Shown: positions 25,859 to 33,776 of the stretch, one piece after another
Layout: each line of letters starts with the position of its first letter
Numbering within the stretch: position 1 is the stretch's first letter
Assembly: GCF_012726205.1 (NCBI RefSeq)
Contig: NZ_JAASAE010000006.1
Location: 186,001-250,000, forward strand
Direction of reading: 5' to 3'
Length of the DNA stretch: 64,000 nt
DNA from: Rhodococcus sp. HNM0569
Lineage (GTDB): Bacteria > Actinomycetota > Actinomycetes > Mycobacteriales > Mycobacteriaceae
Program-made: the position numbers and the translations under genes
Notes under the pieces: generated by a model
The model's database searches: none
What the model was told of the DNA's origin: nothing
Seen by the model: only the letters and a program-made list of their open reading frames with translations

Positions 25859-27939
25859 CCGCCGTCGGACGTGCCACCACACGGCTCGACGGGCCGGCCA
25901 AGGTGCGCGGCGCCGCGCCCTACGCGTACGAACACGACGTGGAAGCCCGCGCATATCTGCACGCGATCACCTCGACCGTCGCGCGCGGCACCGTCGTCAC
26001 GATGGACACCGCCGAAGCGGAAGCCGTCGACGGGGTGCTCACCGTGCTGAACGCCTGGACCGCACCGAGTCTCGCCGACACGTCGGACGGCGAGTTCACG
26101 ATCCTGCAGGCCCCCGAGGTCGCCTTCCGCGGCCAGATCGTGGGCGCGGTGGCCGCCGAGACTCCCGAGGCCGCGCGGCATGCGGCGTCGCTCGTGCACG
26201 TCGAGTACGACGAGGAGACGCACGACACCGGCTTCCACGTCGAACACCCCGCGGGCATCCGGCCGGCACAGGTCAACGGCGGCAACGACACCGAAACCGG
26301 CGAGGGCGACGTCGACGCGGCGTTCGCGGCCGGTCCGGCATTCGTGGTCGACGAGTTCTACTCGACGCCGGAGGAACACAACAATCCGCTCGAGCCGCAC
26401 TGCGTCGTCGCACACTGGGAGCCCGACGACGAGGTACTCACGCTGTACGACTCGACGCAGAGCGCAGCGGGTGTCGCCGACGCGCTCGCGCCCGTGCTCG
26501 GCCTCGACGCCGGGCGCATCCACGTGATCTCTCCGTACGTGGGCGGCGGATTCGGCTCCAAGGGAGCGCCGCACGCCCACAACGTCCTCGCCGCGCTCGC
26601 CGCGTGGCGGCTGCCCGGGCGTTCGATCGTGCTCGCGGTGACCCGTCAGCAGATGTTCGAGTTCGTCGGGTACCGCAGTCCCACCGTCTCGCACCTCCGG
26701 CTCGGCGCCGACGCCGACGGCCGTCTCGTCGCACTCGTGCACGACGCCACGGTGCAGACCGCAACCGTCAAGGAGTTCGCGGAGCAGGCCGCGGTGCCGT
26801 CGCGCACGATGTACGCGGCGCGCAACCGTCGCACGTCGCACCGCCTCGTGCCGCTCGACGTGCCGATCCCGTTCTGGATGCGGGCGCCGGGCGAGGCGCC
26901 CGGCATGTTCGCGCTCGAGGTCGCGATGGACGAACTCGCCGAGCGCACCGGCATCGACCCGATCGAACTGCGCGTCCGCAACGAGCCCGATGTCGATCCG
27001 CAGTCGGGCAAGCCGTGGTCGTCGCGCCGGCTCGTCGACTGTCTGCGCGACGGCGCCGACTGGTTCGGGTGGGCCGGACGAGATCCGGCACCTGCCACCC
27101 GGGTGGAAGGCCGGTATCTCGTCGGCACCGGCGTCGCGAGCGCCACCTATCCGCACATGTACAACACGGGTTCGAGCGCGTCGGTGCGTCTGCTCGCCGA
27201 CGACCGGTACGCGGTCTGCACGTCGGCGGCCGACATCGGTACGGGCGCGCTCACCGCGCTCACTCTCGTCGCGGCCGACGCACTCGGGGTACCACCCGAA
27301 CGCATCGACATGCAGATCGGCGACAGCGCGCTCCCCGCGGCGTCGGTCGCGGGCGGGTCGAGCGGCACGGTGTCGTGGAGTTCCGCGATCGTCGCGGCCG
27401 CCCGCGAGTTCCGGGTCCGGCACGGCGACGAACCGGAGATCGGCGCCACCGTCACGGCGTCGACGCCCGAGAACCCGGCGCTCGAGTCGGTCGCCGCGCA
27501 CTCGTTCGGCGCACACTTCGCACAGGTCCGCGTCGACCGCGACACCGGCGAGATCCGGGTGTCCCGCATGCGCAGCGTGTTCTCCGTCGGCCGCGTCGTC
27601 AACCCGGTGACCGTACGTTCCCAGTTCCTCGGCGGCATGACCTTCGGCCTGTCGATGGCGTTGCAGGAGGAGAGCATTCGCGACCATCGGTTCGGCCACG
27701 TCGTGACGCACGATCTCGCGTCCTACCACTTCCCGGTCAACGCCGACATCGAGGATCTCGACGCCCGATGGCTCGACGAGACCGACGACGCCGCGTCGCC
27801 GCTCGGCATCCGCGGGGCAGGCGAGATCGGCATCGTCGGCTCGGCGGCCGCCGTCGCGAATGCGGTGTGGCACGCGACCGGGGTGCGCGTGCGACAGTTG
27901 CCCGTCCACGCGGACGACCTGCTGGCCGCCCTGCCCTGA
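25855..27939 (+). CDS. molybdenum hydroxylase large subunit (PaoC-like)
   Basis: A 694-residue catalytic subunit binding the molybdenum cofactor. It starts at a GTG overlapping the previous stop (GTGA). Motifs include YVGGGFGSKG for cofactor binding, FWMRAPGEAPGMFALE, and GAGEIGIVGSAAAVANA with the catalytic Glu near the C terminus. It oxidises aldehydes or N-heterocycles by hydroxylation using water. With the PaoB-type FAD subunit and the MocA-like gene it forms a complete module. No XdhC-like chaperone is nearby. The substrate is unknown; steroid or aromatic aldehydes would suit the context. Confidence 0.93.
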   Translation: MTAVGRATTRLDGPAKVRGAAPYAYEHDVEARAYLHAITSTVARGTVVTMDTAEAEAVDGVLTVLNAWTAPSLADTSDGEFTILQAPEVAFRGQIVGAVAAETPEAARHAASLVHVEYDEETHDTGFHVEHPAGIRPAQVNGGNDTETGEGDVDAAFAAGPAFVVDEFYSTPEEHNNPLEPHCVVAHWEPDDEVLTLYDSTQSAAGVADALAPVLGLDAGRIHVISPYVGGGFGSKGAPHAHNVLAALAAWRLPGRSIVLAVTRQQMFEFVGYRSPTVSHLRLGADADGRLVALVHDATVQTATVKEFAEQAAVPSRTMYAARNRRTSHRLVPLDVPIPFWMRAPGEAPGMFALEVAMDELAERTGIDPIELRVRNEPDVDPQSGKPWSSRRLVDCLRDGADWFGWAGRDPAPATRVEGRYLVGTGVASATYPHMYNTGSSASVRLLADDRYAVCTSAADIGTGALTALTLVAADALGVPPERIDMQIGDSALPAASVAGGSSGTVSWSSAIVAAAREFRVRHGDEPEIGATVTASTPENPALESVAAHSFGAHFAQVRVDRDTGEIRVSRMRSVFSVGRVVNPVTVRSQFLGGMTFGLSMALQEESIRDHRFGHVVTHDLASYHFPVNADIEDLDARWLDETDDAASPLGIRGAGEIGIVGSAAAVANAVWHATGVRVRQLPVHADDLLAALP

Positions 27940-27978
27940 ACCGCCCTGCGCGAGCTGCACCGCCGTGATCCGTGCGCG

Positions 27979-28284
27979 TCACGGGCACGGATCGCCGTCC
28001 GGGTCGACGGCCTCGTTGCTCGTCCCGGAGAAGTTCGGGTCGGTGTCGGGCACGTCGTTGGTGGTACCCCCTACATAGGGCCTGCCGGTGGGCACGTCGT
28101 TGGTCGTGCCCTCCCACGACGGGGCCTCCGTCGTCGCACAGGCCTCGTTCACGACGGTCGCCTCCGGGAGATCGGCCGCGTGGGCGAGCACGCCACCGGA
28201 CAACGGGAGTACGACGGCAAAAGCCGACAGCGCGGCGGCCGCGAACGTGGCTCGAACGGTGCGGGTACGTCGATTCGTGAGCAT
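27979..28284 (-). CDS. small secreted repeat protein
   Basis: A 101-residue protein with a clear signal peptide (TNRRTRTVRATFAA, hydrophobic core, cut near AHAADLP). The mature peptide of about 63 residues contains three copies of a short repeat, GTTNDVP, GTTNDVP and GTSNEAV, spaced 14-15 residues apart, and two Cys (EACATT, GDPCP). AGAGAGG lies about seven bases before the ATG. I recognise no family. It is opposed to the neighbouring operons and monocistronic. A surface or released peptide is the likely location. Confidence 0.75.
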   Translation of the reverse strand: MLTNRRTRTVRATFAAAALSAFAVVLPLSGGVLAHAADLPEATVVNEACATTEAPSWEGTTNDVPTGRPYVGGTTNDVPDTDPNFSGTSNEAVDPDGDPCP

Positions 28285-28446
28285 GAGCGAACCTCTCTGT
28301 CGATGCGGCCGGTACAGCTTCGATGCTCGTGCGCGCAGCGCCCGGGCACCTCCGGGCCTGCACCTGGTCTGCGCGTGGGTGGTCGCCCCGAGAAGACCCC
28401 TGCCCGAGTGGGCACCGGGTAGAAAGAAACCCGGAAGGGAGACGAG

Positions 28447-29358
28447 ATGCGACTGCCCTGGGCCAGGCCCTCGCTCGACGAGTTCACCCGGACGCGGACC
28501 GATCCCGCGGCGCCGGTGCGTGCCACCTTCCTCGGCACGAGCAGCATCCTGTTCGACGACCGCACGCACCGTGTGCTGATCGACGGCTTCCTCACGCGCC
28601 CGTCGCTTCCCCGCGTGGTCGCAGGCCGCGTCGCACCCGATCTCGACACGATCGACCGCACGCTCACCCGGCTGCAGGTCGCCGAGCTCGACGCCGTCGT
28701 GTGCGCACACTCGCACTACGACCACGCGCTCGACGCCCCCGCGATCGCCGAACGCACCGGCGCGGTGCTGGTCGGATCGGAGTCGACGCTCAACCTCGGC
28801 CGCGGGTGGGGCCTTCGGAACAGCGTCCTGCGCCAGGTCGACACGCACCCGATGCGGTTCGGCGACTTCACGCTCGAGTTCGTCCGCTCGGTGCACAGTC
28901 ACGGCGACCGCATGCCCGGCACGATCGACACCCCGCTGCGTCTGCCCGCGCGGGCCACGGCGCTCAAGACCGGCGAGTGCTACGCGATCTCGGTCGAGCA
29001 CCACGGCCGCACCGTGCTCGTGCACGCGAGTGCGGGCTTCGTTCCCGGCTTCCTCGCGGGCCGTCGCGCCGACACCGTGTACCTCGGCGTCGGCGCACTC
29101 GGCCGGCGCGACGAGCAGTTCCGCAACGACTACTGGGACGAGGTCGTGCTCGCGACCGGCGCACGGCAGGTCGTCCCCGTCCACTGGGACGACTTCTTCC
29201 GTCCGCTGCACCGGCCGCTGCGCCCGATGCCGCTCGCCGCCGACGACGTCGGCACGGCGCTCGACTTCGTACGCACCCGGGCCGCCCGCGACGGCGTGCA
29301 GGTGGCACTGCCCGTCGCGTGGGAGCCCACCGATCCGTTCGCACCCGTCGCGGACTGA
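28447..29358 (+). CDS. MBL-fold metallo-hydrolase
   Basis: A 303-residue protein with the metallo-beta-lactamase fold. HSHYDHALDAP near residue 91 is the HxHxDH metal motif. A histidine-containing loop follows (RSVHSHGDR), and PVHWDDFFRPL near the C terminus may supply the last metal ligand. It is of the UlaG-like/lactonase-like group rather than glyoxalase II. GGAAGGGAG precedes the ATG. Substrate unknown. It lies 99 bases before the Thr-tailed protein gene on the same strand. Confidence 0.82.
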   Translation: MRLPWARPSLDEFTRTRTDPAAPVRATFLGTSSILFDDRTHRVLIDGFLTRPSLPRVVAGRVAPDLDTIDRTLTRLQVAELDAVVCAHSHYDHALDAPAIAERTGAVLVGSESTLNLGRGWGLRNSVLRQVDTHPMRFGDFTLEFVRSVHSHGDRMPGTIDTPLRLPARATALKTGECYAISVEHHGRTVLVHASAGFVPGFLAGRRADTVYLGVGALGRRDEQFRNDYWDEVVLATGARQVVPVHWDDFFRPLHRPLRPMPLAADDVGTALDFVRTRAARDGVQVALPVAWEPTDPFAPVAD

Positions 29359-29457
29359 CCGGGAACCGTCCGGGCACTACCTGTAACTTCTCCCCGGACC
29401 TGACAGTTCTCGCGGAATCGCCCTTCCCGAGCCGAGCCAGCGCGCAAAGGACACCAC

Positions 29458-30642
29458 ATGCCCACCGGAGTCGGACTCACGATCGCCGACGACCTCTCGA
29501 CCGCCGTCGTCCTCGCCCCCGGGGAAGAACCCGAGGTCGTCGAACGCGCGACAGTGGTCTCGACCGCCGAGGACGGCACGGTGTCACTGGGCGAGCCCGA
29601 ACCGGATTCCGACGCGCGCGCCACGATCCGGGGCTTCGTCGCACTCGTCGGCGCACCCGAAGGCGTCGAGTACGCGGGCACCATGACCCGCGCCGAGGAT
29701 CTCGTCGCGACCGCCGCGTTCTGCCTGTTCCGCGACGCGGTCGCGGGCGTCGCCGAGCCGGTCCGCGCGGTCGTCACGCATCCCGACGACTGGGCGGACA
29801 GTGCGGTCACGAGCCTGCGCGGCGCACTCGACTACATGGGGCTGCAGAGCGCCGAGCTGGTGTCCGAATCCACCGCGCGCGCGGCGCTCACCGGCGAGGG
29901 TGATGCCGCAGCCACCGAGACGGCGAAGGACCTCGCGCGGGGCGCGGCGACGATCGGTGCCGGACTCGCCGTGCCCGAGGCGTCGGCCGACGCCGACACC
30001 GAATCGCTGCCGCCGGTCGCGGCTCCGGTACAGACCGCATACTCGGCGGTCGTGCCCGCGGTCGGGACACGCTATCCGGAGTCGGCGATTCCCGCGGCAA
30101 CCGGCTCGACCCGAGCAGCGACAACCGGCTCGACCCGAGCGGCGGCAACCGGCTCGGCCCGAGCGGCCGCGCCCGCCGCCGTGCGGGCCCGCCTCCGTGT
30201 GCCGGACCGTCGTTCGCTCGCCGTGGCGGGTGCTGTCGCGGGCGCTCTGGTCGTCGGCGGCGGGCTGATCGCCGGGGCGCTGACACTCACGTCGTCGGCG
30301 GAGTCGGACCTCCCCCCGGTGCGCGACGTCGTGGTCGTACCCGAGCCGACGACCACGCGGGCGCTGCCCACCACGACCACCACGACCGAGCCTGTCGTCG
30401 TGGCACCGCCGGTCACGACCGAGGAGCCGATCCCGACCACCACGGTCGCGCCGGAGCCGACCACGACCACCCCTGAATCGACCCCCACCACGACGACCGA
30501 GCCGACGCTCACGATGCCGACCATCACGACGACCACCGAGTCGACCACGAAGAGCACCACGACGACCACCACCGCGCCGACGACCACGACCACCACGACC
30601 ACCGCGAGCACGACCACCACGACCACGAAATCGGCGAACTAA
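29458..30642 (+). CDS. Hsp70-like membrane protein with Thr-rich extracellular tail
   Basis: A 394-residue protein. Residues 1-150 resemble the first half of an actin/Hsp70 ATPase domain (VGLTIADDLSTAVVL, VRAVVTHPDDWADS, MGLQSAELVSESTARAAL), but the phosphate-2 and adenosine motifs are missing. Residues about 180-250 are low-complexity with four copies of a GSTRAA-like unit. One transmembrane helix is at about 252-275. The last 110 residues are over half Thr, with Pro, Glu and Val, a likely O-glycosylated outer tail. A paralogue with a fuller ATPase domain is at 45804-47108. Confidence 0.7.
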   Translation: MPTGVGLTIADDLSTAVVLAPGEEPEVVERATVVSTAEDGTVSLGEPEPDSDARATIRGFVALVGAPEGVEYAGTMTRAEDLVATAAFCLFRDAVAGVAEPVRAVVTHPDDWADSAVTSLRGALDYMGLQSAELVSESTARAALTGEGDAAATETAKDLARGAATIGAGLAVPEASADADTESLPPVAAPVQTAYSAVVPAVGTRYPESAIPAATGSTRAATTGSTRAAATGSARAAAPAAVRARLRVPDRRSLAVAGAVAGALVVGGGLIAGALTLTSSAESDLPPVRDVVVVPEPTTTRALPTTTTTTEPVVVAPPVTTEEPIPTTTVAPEPTTTTPESTPTTTTEPTLTMPTITTTTESTTKSTTTTTTAPTTTTTTTTASTTTTTTKSAN

Positions 30643-30810
30643 CGGCGATTTCGCGCTCCGGCCACGGGCGATGCGGGGGCCGTCCACAGCGGGCCGTCGG
30701 GGTGACCTGGGCCGCAGTGATCCACCCGCGTCGAAGCGCGCGACGTGACATAGGGTAAGGCGCTGACACCGACGGACCGCCCGACTCTGGACGGGCTCAG
30801 AAGGGAATAC

Positions 30811-32112
30811 ATGCGTACCGTGCTGGCGCACCGCGCCGCCGTAGTGAGCGCTGCGGCGATGCTTCTGGTCCTCCCGTTCGGAGGCACCGCTTCCGCCGAG
30901 CCGAGCCCCCAGCTCCCTGCCGATCGGCTGCCGGCGGAGCTCGTGGAGGCGATCACCCGAGACCTCGGGATCAGCCCCCAGGAGTACCTCGACCGCGCCG
31001 CGCGAGCACAGGAGCTCGGCACGTACGCGCAGGACTTCCGCGACGAGCATCCCGACGGCTTCGCCGGTGCGTGGATCGGCGACGACGGCAATCCGGTCGT
31101 CGCGGTCACCACCACCGAGGCCGCGGAGGTCGCGGCGAGCGCGGGGTACACCACGCGTCTCGCGCCGGTGTCCGCGGGCAGCCTCGAACAGACCCTCGCC
31201 GACGTCAACAAGTGGATCGCAGGCCTGCCGAGGGACGTTGCATCGCAGATCAACTCGGCGTCGGTCGACGTGCTCGACAATCGCGTCGTGCTCGACGTCG
31301 TCAACAGCCCGATCGGTCGTGCGCTCAACCTGCCGACGCTCCTCGCGAACGTCAAGGTGATGCTGAGCCCCGGTCAGGGCGGCCCCGTCGAGCCCACGCC
31401 GATGGGCGGCGACACGTACGTCACCACCAAGGGCGACATCGCCGACACCCCGCCCGACGAGATCTCGCTGTGCTCGTTCGGCTTCGCGGCCACCGACGGC
31501 AACGGCTCACCCGTCAACGTCAGTGCAGGCCACTGCAACCCCGAGCAGGGCTCGGCGTCTCCCGTCTACCTGCCCGACGCGGGCGAGATCGGCAAGAGCC
31601 GGCAGATCGGCTCGTTCCGCGAGTCCACCGTCGGTGGCGCAGCGAACGGCCTCGACTACTCGGTCATCGCACTGAACGATGCGGGCGTGGAGGCCGGGCT
31701 CGACCGTCCGCTGGTGCGCGGCGCCAACGGCACCACGCTCACGATCACCGGCGTCGCACGCCCGGTGGTCGGCGCACCCATCTGCAAGTCCGGGCAGAGC
31801 TCGTCGTTCACATGTGGTGTCGTCGCGGCCGACCAGGTGCAGACACAGTTGTACGTCGCCGACGGTTCGAGCCGCACGGTGTCCGGTTTCGCGGGCACGG
31901 CATGCACACTCGCGGGCGACAGCGGCGGCGCGATCGTCACGGGCACCCTCGCACTGGGCATCACGAGCGGCTCCAACGCGAGCGGCGCCCCCAACTGCAC
32001 CGAGGCCAACCTTGTCCTCGCGCCGGAGGGCGGCACCGCCAGCCTCGGCATCCCGGTCACCGGCATCGTCGACGCCGTCCCCGGCCTGACCCTGCGCACC
32101 GGCAACAGCTGA
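30811..32112 (+). CDS. secreted S1-family serine protease (first of a tandem pair)
   Basis: A 433-residue protease with a signal peptide (to TASAEPS), an alpha-lytic-type pro-domain to about residue 200, and a chymotrypsin-fold catalytic domain. The triad is His in SAGHCNP, Asp in GLDYSVI and Ser in AGDSGGAIV. Cys pairs (SLCSFG with GHC, PICKSG with FTC, TACTLAG with PNCTEA) suggest three disulfides. AGAAGGGAA precedes the ATG. It is followed after 61 bases by a paralogue, so a tandem duplication made the pair. Such proteases are exported as zymogens and act in the envelope or medium. Confidence 0.9.
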   Translation: MRTVLAHRAAVVSAAAMLLVLPFGGTASAEPSPQLPADRLPAELVEAITRDLGISPQEYLDRAARAQELGTYAQDFRDEHPDGFAGAWIGDDGNPVVAVTTTEAAEVAASAGYTTRLAPVSAGSLEQTLADVNKWIAGLPRDVASQINSASVDVLDNRVVLDVVNSPIGRALNLPTLLANVKVMLSPGQGGPVEPTPMGGDTYVTTKGDIADTPPDEISLCSFGFAATDGNGSPVNVSAGHCNPEQGSASPVYLPDAGEIGKSRQIGSFRESTVGGAANGLDYSVIALNDAGVEAGLDRPLVRGANGTTLTITGVARPVVGAPICKSGQSSSFTCGVVAADQVQTQLYVADGSSRTVSGFAGTACTLAGDSGGAIVTGTLALGITSGSNASGAPNCTEANLVLAPEGGTASLGIPVTGIVDAVPGLTLRTGNS

Positions 32113-32135
32113 GCATCGCGCGTTACCGTCCCAGC

Positions 32136-32155
32136 CCTCGGGTCCGCCCCCGAGG
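32136..32155 (+). repeat. hairpin between the two protease genes
   Basis: CCTCGGG (32136-32142) and CCCGAGG (32149-32155) form a 7-bp stem with a 6-base loop. No T-tract follows, so it may protect mRNA ends or attenuate rather than terminate. Confidence 0.4.
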
Positions 32156-32173
32156 ACCGAGAGAAAGGCCCTC

Positions 32174-33472
32174 ATGCGTTTCACCGCACGCCGCGTCGCA
32201 GTGACGGGAGCAGCAGCGCTGCTCGCGTTGTCCCCGCTCGCCGGAACGGCCTCGGCAGAGCCCGCGGCACCGTCCGACCAGGGGGCCGCGCTTCCTGCGG
32301 AGCTGGTCGATGCGCTCGCGCGCGACCTGCAGCTCAGCCCCGACCAGTACCTCGAACGGTCCGACCTGGCACAACGGCTCGCCCAGTTCGCGTCGGACGC
32401 CCGTGCGCAGTATCCCGAGGTGTTCGCGGGTAGCTGGCTCGACGAGCAGGGCAACGCGGTCGTCGCCGTCGCGCCCGGCGACGATCACGACGCCGCCGCC
32501 CGCGCGGCCACCGACGCCGGCTACACCGTCACCGAGGCGGCGCAGAGCGAGCGCGCACTCACCGACAAGGCATCCGAGCTCGACACGTGGCTCGCCGAAC
32601 AGCCCGCCGCGATCGCGGACGCGGTCCGTGGTGTCACCGTCGACATCCGCGGCAACGGCCTCGTGCTGCGCACCGACGACGTCGCCGGCTTCGAGCTGCC
32701 CGACTTCCTCGACGGTGCGCGCGTCGTGTTCGCGCCCGCACCCGCGCCGCTGCAGCCGTCGAACCTCGAGGGGGTGTCCGACGTCCTCGCGCCCGACGCC
32801 CTCCTCGGCGGCGACGCCTTCGGAGCGAAGGGCGGCGGCACCGGCCTGCGCTGTTCGCTCGGATTCAACGGCACCGACGCGTCGGGTCGGCCGATCAACC
32901 TCACCGCCGGGCACTGCGACCCGAACCTCCCCGCGGCAGGCACGGGCGACTCGTCGGAGGCGTTCGCGTTGTCGCCGAACGGCACGGGCCCGCGCCTCGG
33001 CACGTTCGCGAAGAGCAACCTCGACGGCCACGACTACGCGATCATCCGGGCCGACGACGCGTCGCGGCACCGCTTCGAGAACAACGGCGTGCGCGTACCC
33101 GGCGCGGCACCACTCGCGATCACCGGCACGGCACAACCCGTCGTCGGCGCACCGGTGTGCAAGTCGGGCACCACGAGCGGGTTCAACTGCGGCATCGTGC
33201 AGACGGTGGGCCAGACCGTCGAGGTCGGTAATCGCGTCCTCACCGACGGCTTCTCCACCAACCTGTGCGCGCTGCAGGGCGACAGCGGCGGCCCCATCGT
33301 GACCGGCACCCGTGCGCTGGGCATCTCGAGCGCGTCGAATGTCGGGCAGTACCCGCTGTGCCAGATCGCGGACATCGTCGGCTTCGTACTCGGCCAGGGC
33401 CCGGAACTGTTCGCGACGCCGGTCGAAACGATCCTCGGCGACAACCCCGGGGTGAACGTCCGCACGAACTGA
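32174..33472 (+). CDS. secreted S1-family serine protease (second of a tandem pair)
   Basis: A 432-residue paralogue of the preceding gene. It has a signal peptide (to TASAEPA), a pro-domain with the shared ALARDLQLSPDQYLERS motif, and a catalytic domain with His in TAGHCDP, Asp in GHDYAII and Ser in QGDSGGPIV. Cys positions match the first copy. The pair has diverged clearly in the linker before the catalytic domain. GAGAAAGG precedes the ATG. Substrate preference is not readable from sequence. Confidence 0.9.
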   Translation: MRFTARRVAVTGAAALLALSPLAGTASAEPAAPSDQGAALPAELVDALARDLQLSPDQYLERSDLAQRLAQFASDARAQYPEVFAGSWLDEQGNAVVAVAPGDDHDAAARAATDAGYTVTEAAQSERALTDKASELDTWLAEQPAAIADAVRGVTVDIRGNGLVLRTDDVAGFELPDFLDGARVVFAPAPAPLQPSNLEGVSDVLAPDALLGGDAFGAKGGGTGLRCSLGFNGTDASGRPINLTAGHCDPNLPAAGTGDSSEAFALSPNGTGPRLGTFAKSNLDGHDYAIIRADDASRHRFENNGVRVPGAAPLAITGTAQPVVGAPVCKSGTTSGFNCGIVQTVGQTVEVGNRVLTDGFSTNLCALQGDSGGPIVTGTRALGISSASNVGQYPLCQIADIVGFVLGQGPELFATPVETILGDNPGVNVRTN

Positions 33473-33587
33473 CACTTTCGTCGCTTCGGTCCGGGTGGCC
33501 GCGACGTCACACTCGGTGCGCTCGTTGCGCACGATGTGGCCTCGCGGCCACACACGTTCGAGGGCCCGACGTCGCCGCGACACGAAC

Positions 33588-33606
33588 TTAGGCAAGCCTG
33601 GCGTAG
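33588..33606. promoter_or_regulatory. degenerate IdeR/DtxR-like iron box
   Basis: TTAGGCAAGCCTGGCGTAG matches 12 of 19 positions of the consensus TTAGGTTAGGCTAACCTAA, including the full left arm TTAGG. The right arm is poor, so this is a weak candidate. Confidence 0.3.
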
Positions 33607-33692
33607 TGGCGCAGATCGCCCACGCCTACCGTGACGGGTACGTATGCCCCATATCACGCCAAAGGGTATTACCGACCAGTAACATCCCCCTT

Positions 33693-33708
33693 GTTACCCG
33701 CGGGTAAC
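33693..33708. promoter_or_regulatory. perfect 16-bp palindrome, putative operator
   Basis: GTTACCCGCGGGTAAC is identical to its reverse complement. It ends 11 bases before the TAGGAT hexamer, in the -35 region of the Fe-S reductase gene, so a dimeric regulator probably binds here. The regulator is unknown. Confidence 0.6.
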
Positions 33709-33776
33709 TTACCGGGGGTTAGGATGCTGTGCAGTCCCGAGGTGGCTCGACGCCGCCGTGAACGAAAGGCCGCGAC

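Larger units (their letters stand above)
33473..33776. other. 304-base regulatory gap upstream of the Fe-S reductase
   Basis: No gene is visible. The gap holds an iron-box-like sequence at 33588-33606, a perfect 16-bp palindrome at 33693-33708 and a TAGGAT -10-like hexamer at 33720-33725. An inverted GGCCGCGA/TCGCGGCC pair around 33509-33549 could fold after the protease gene. Confidence 0.6.

Noticed and set aside
30350-30640. ACC/ACG-rich stretch as a noncoding satellite
   Set aside because: It is in frame with the Hsp70-like gene and codes the Thr-rich tail, ending in a proper stop.
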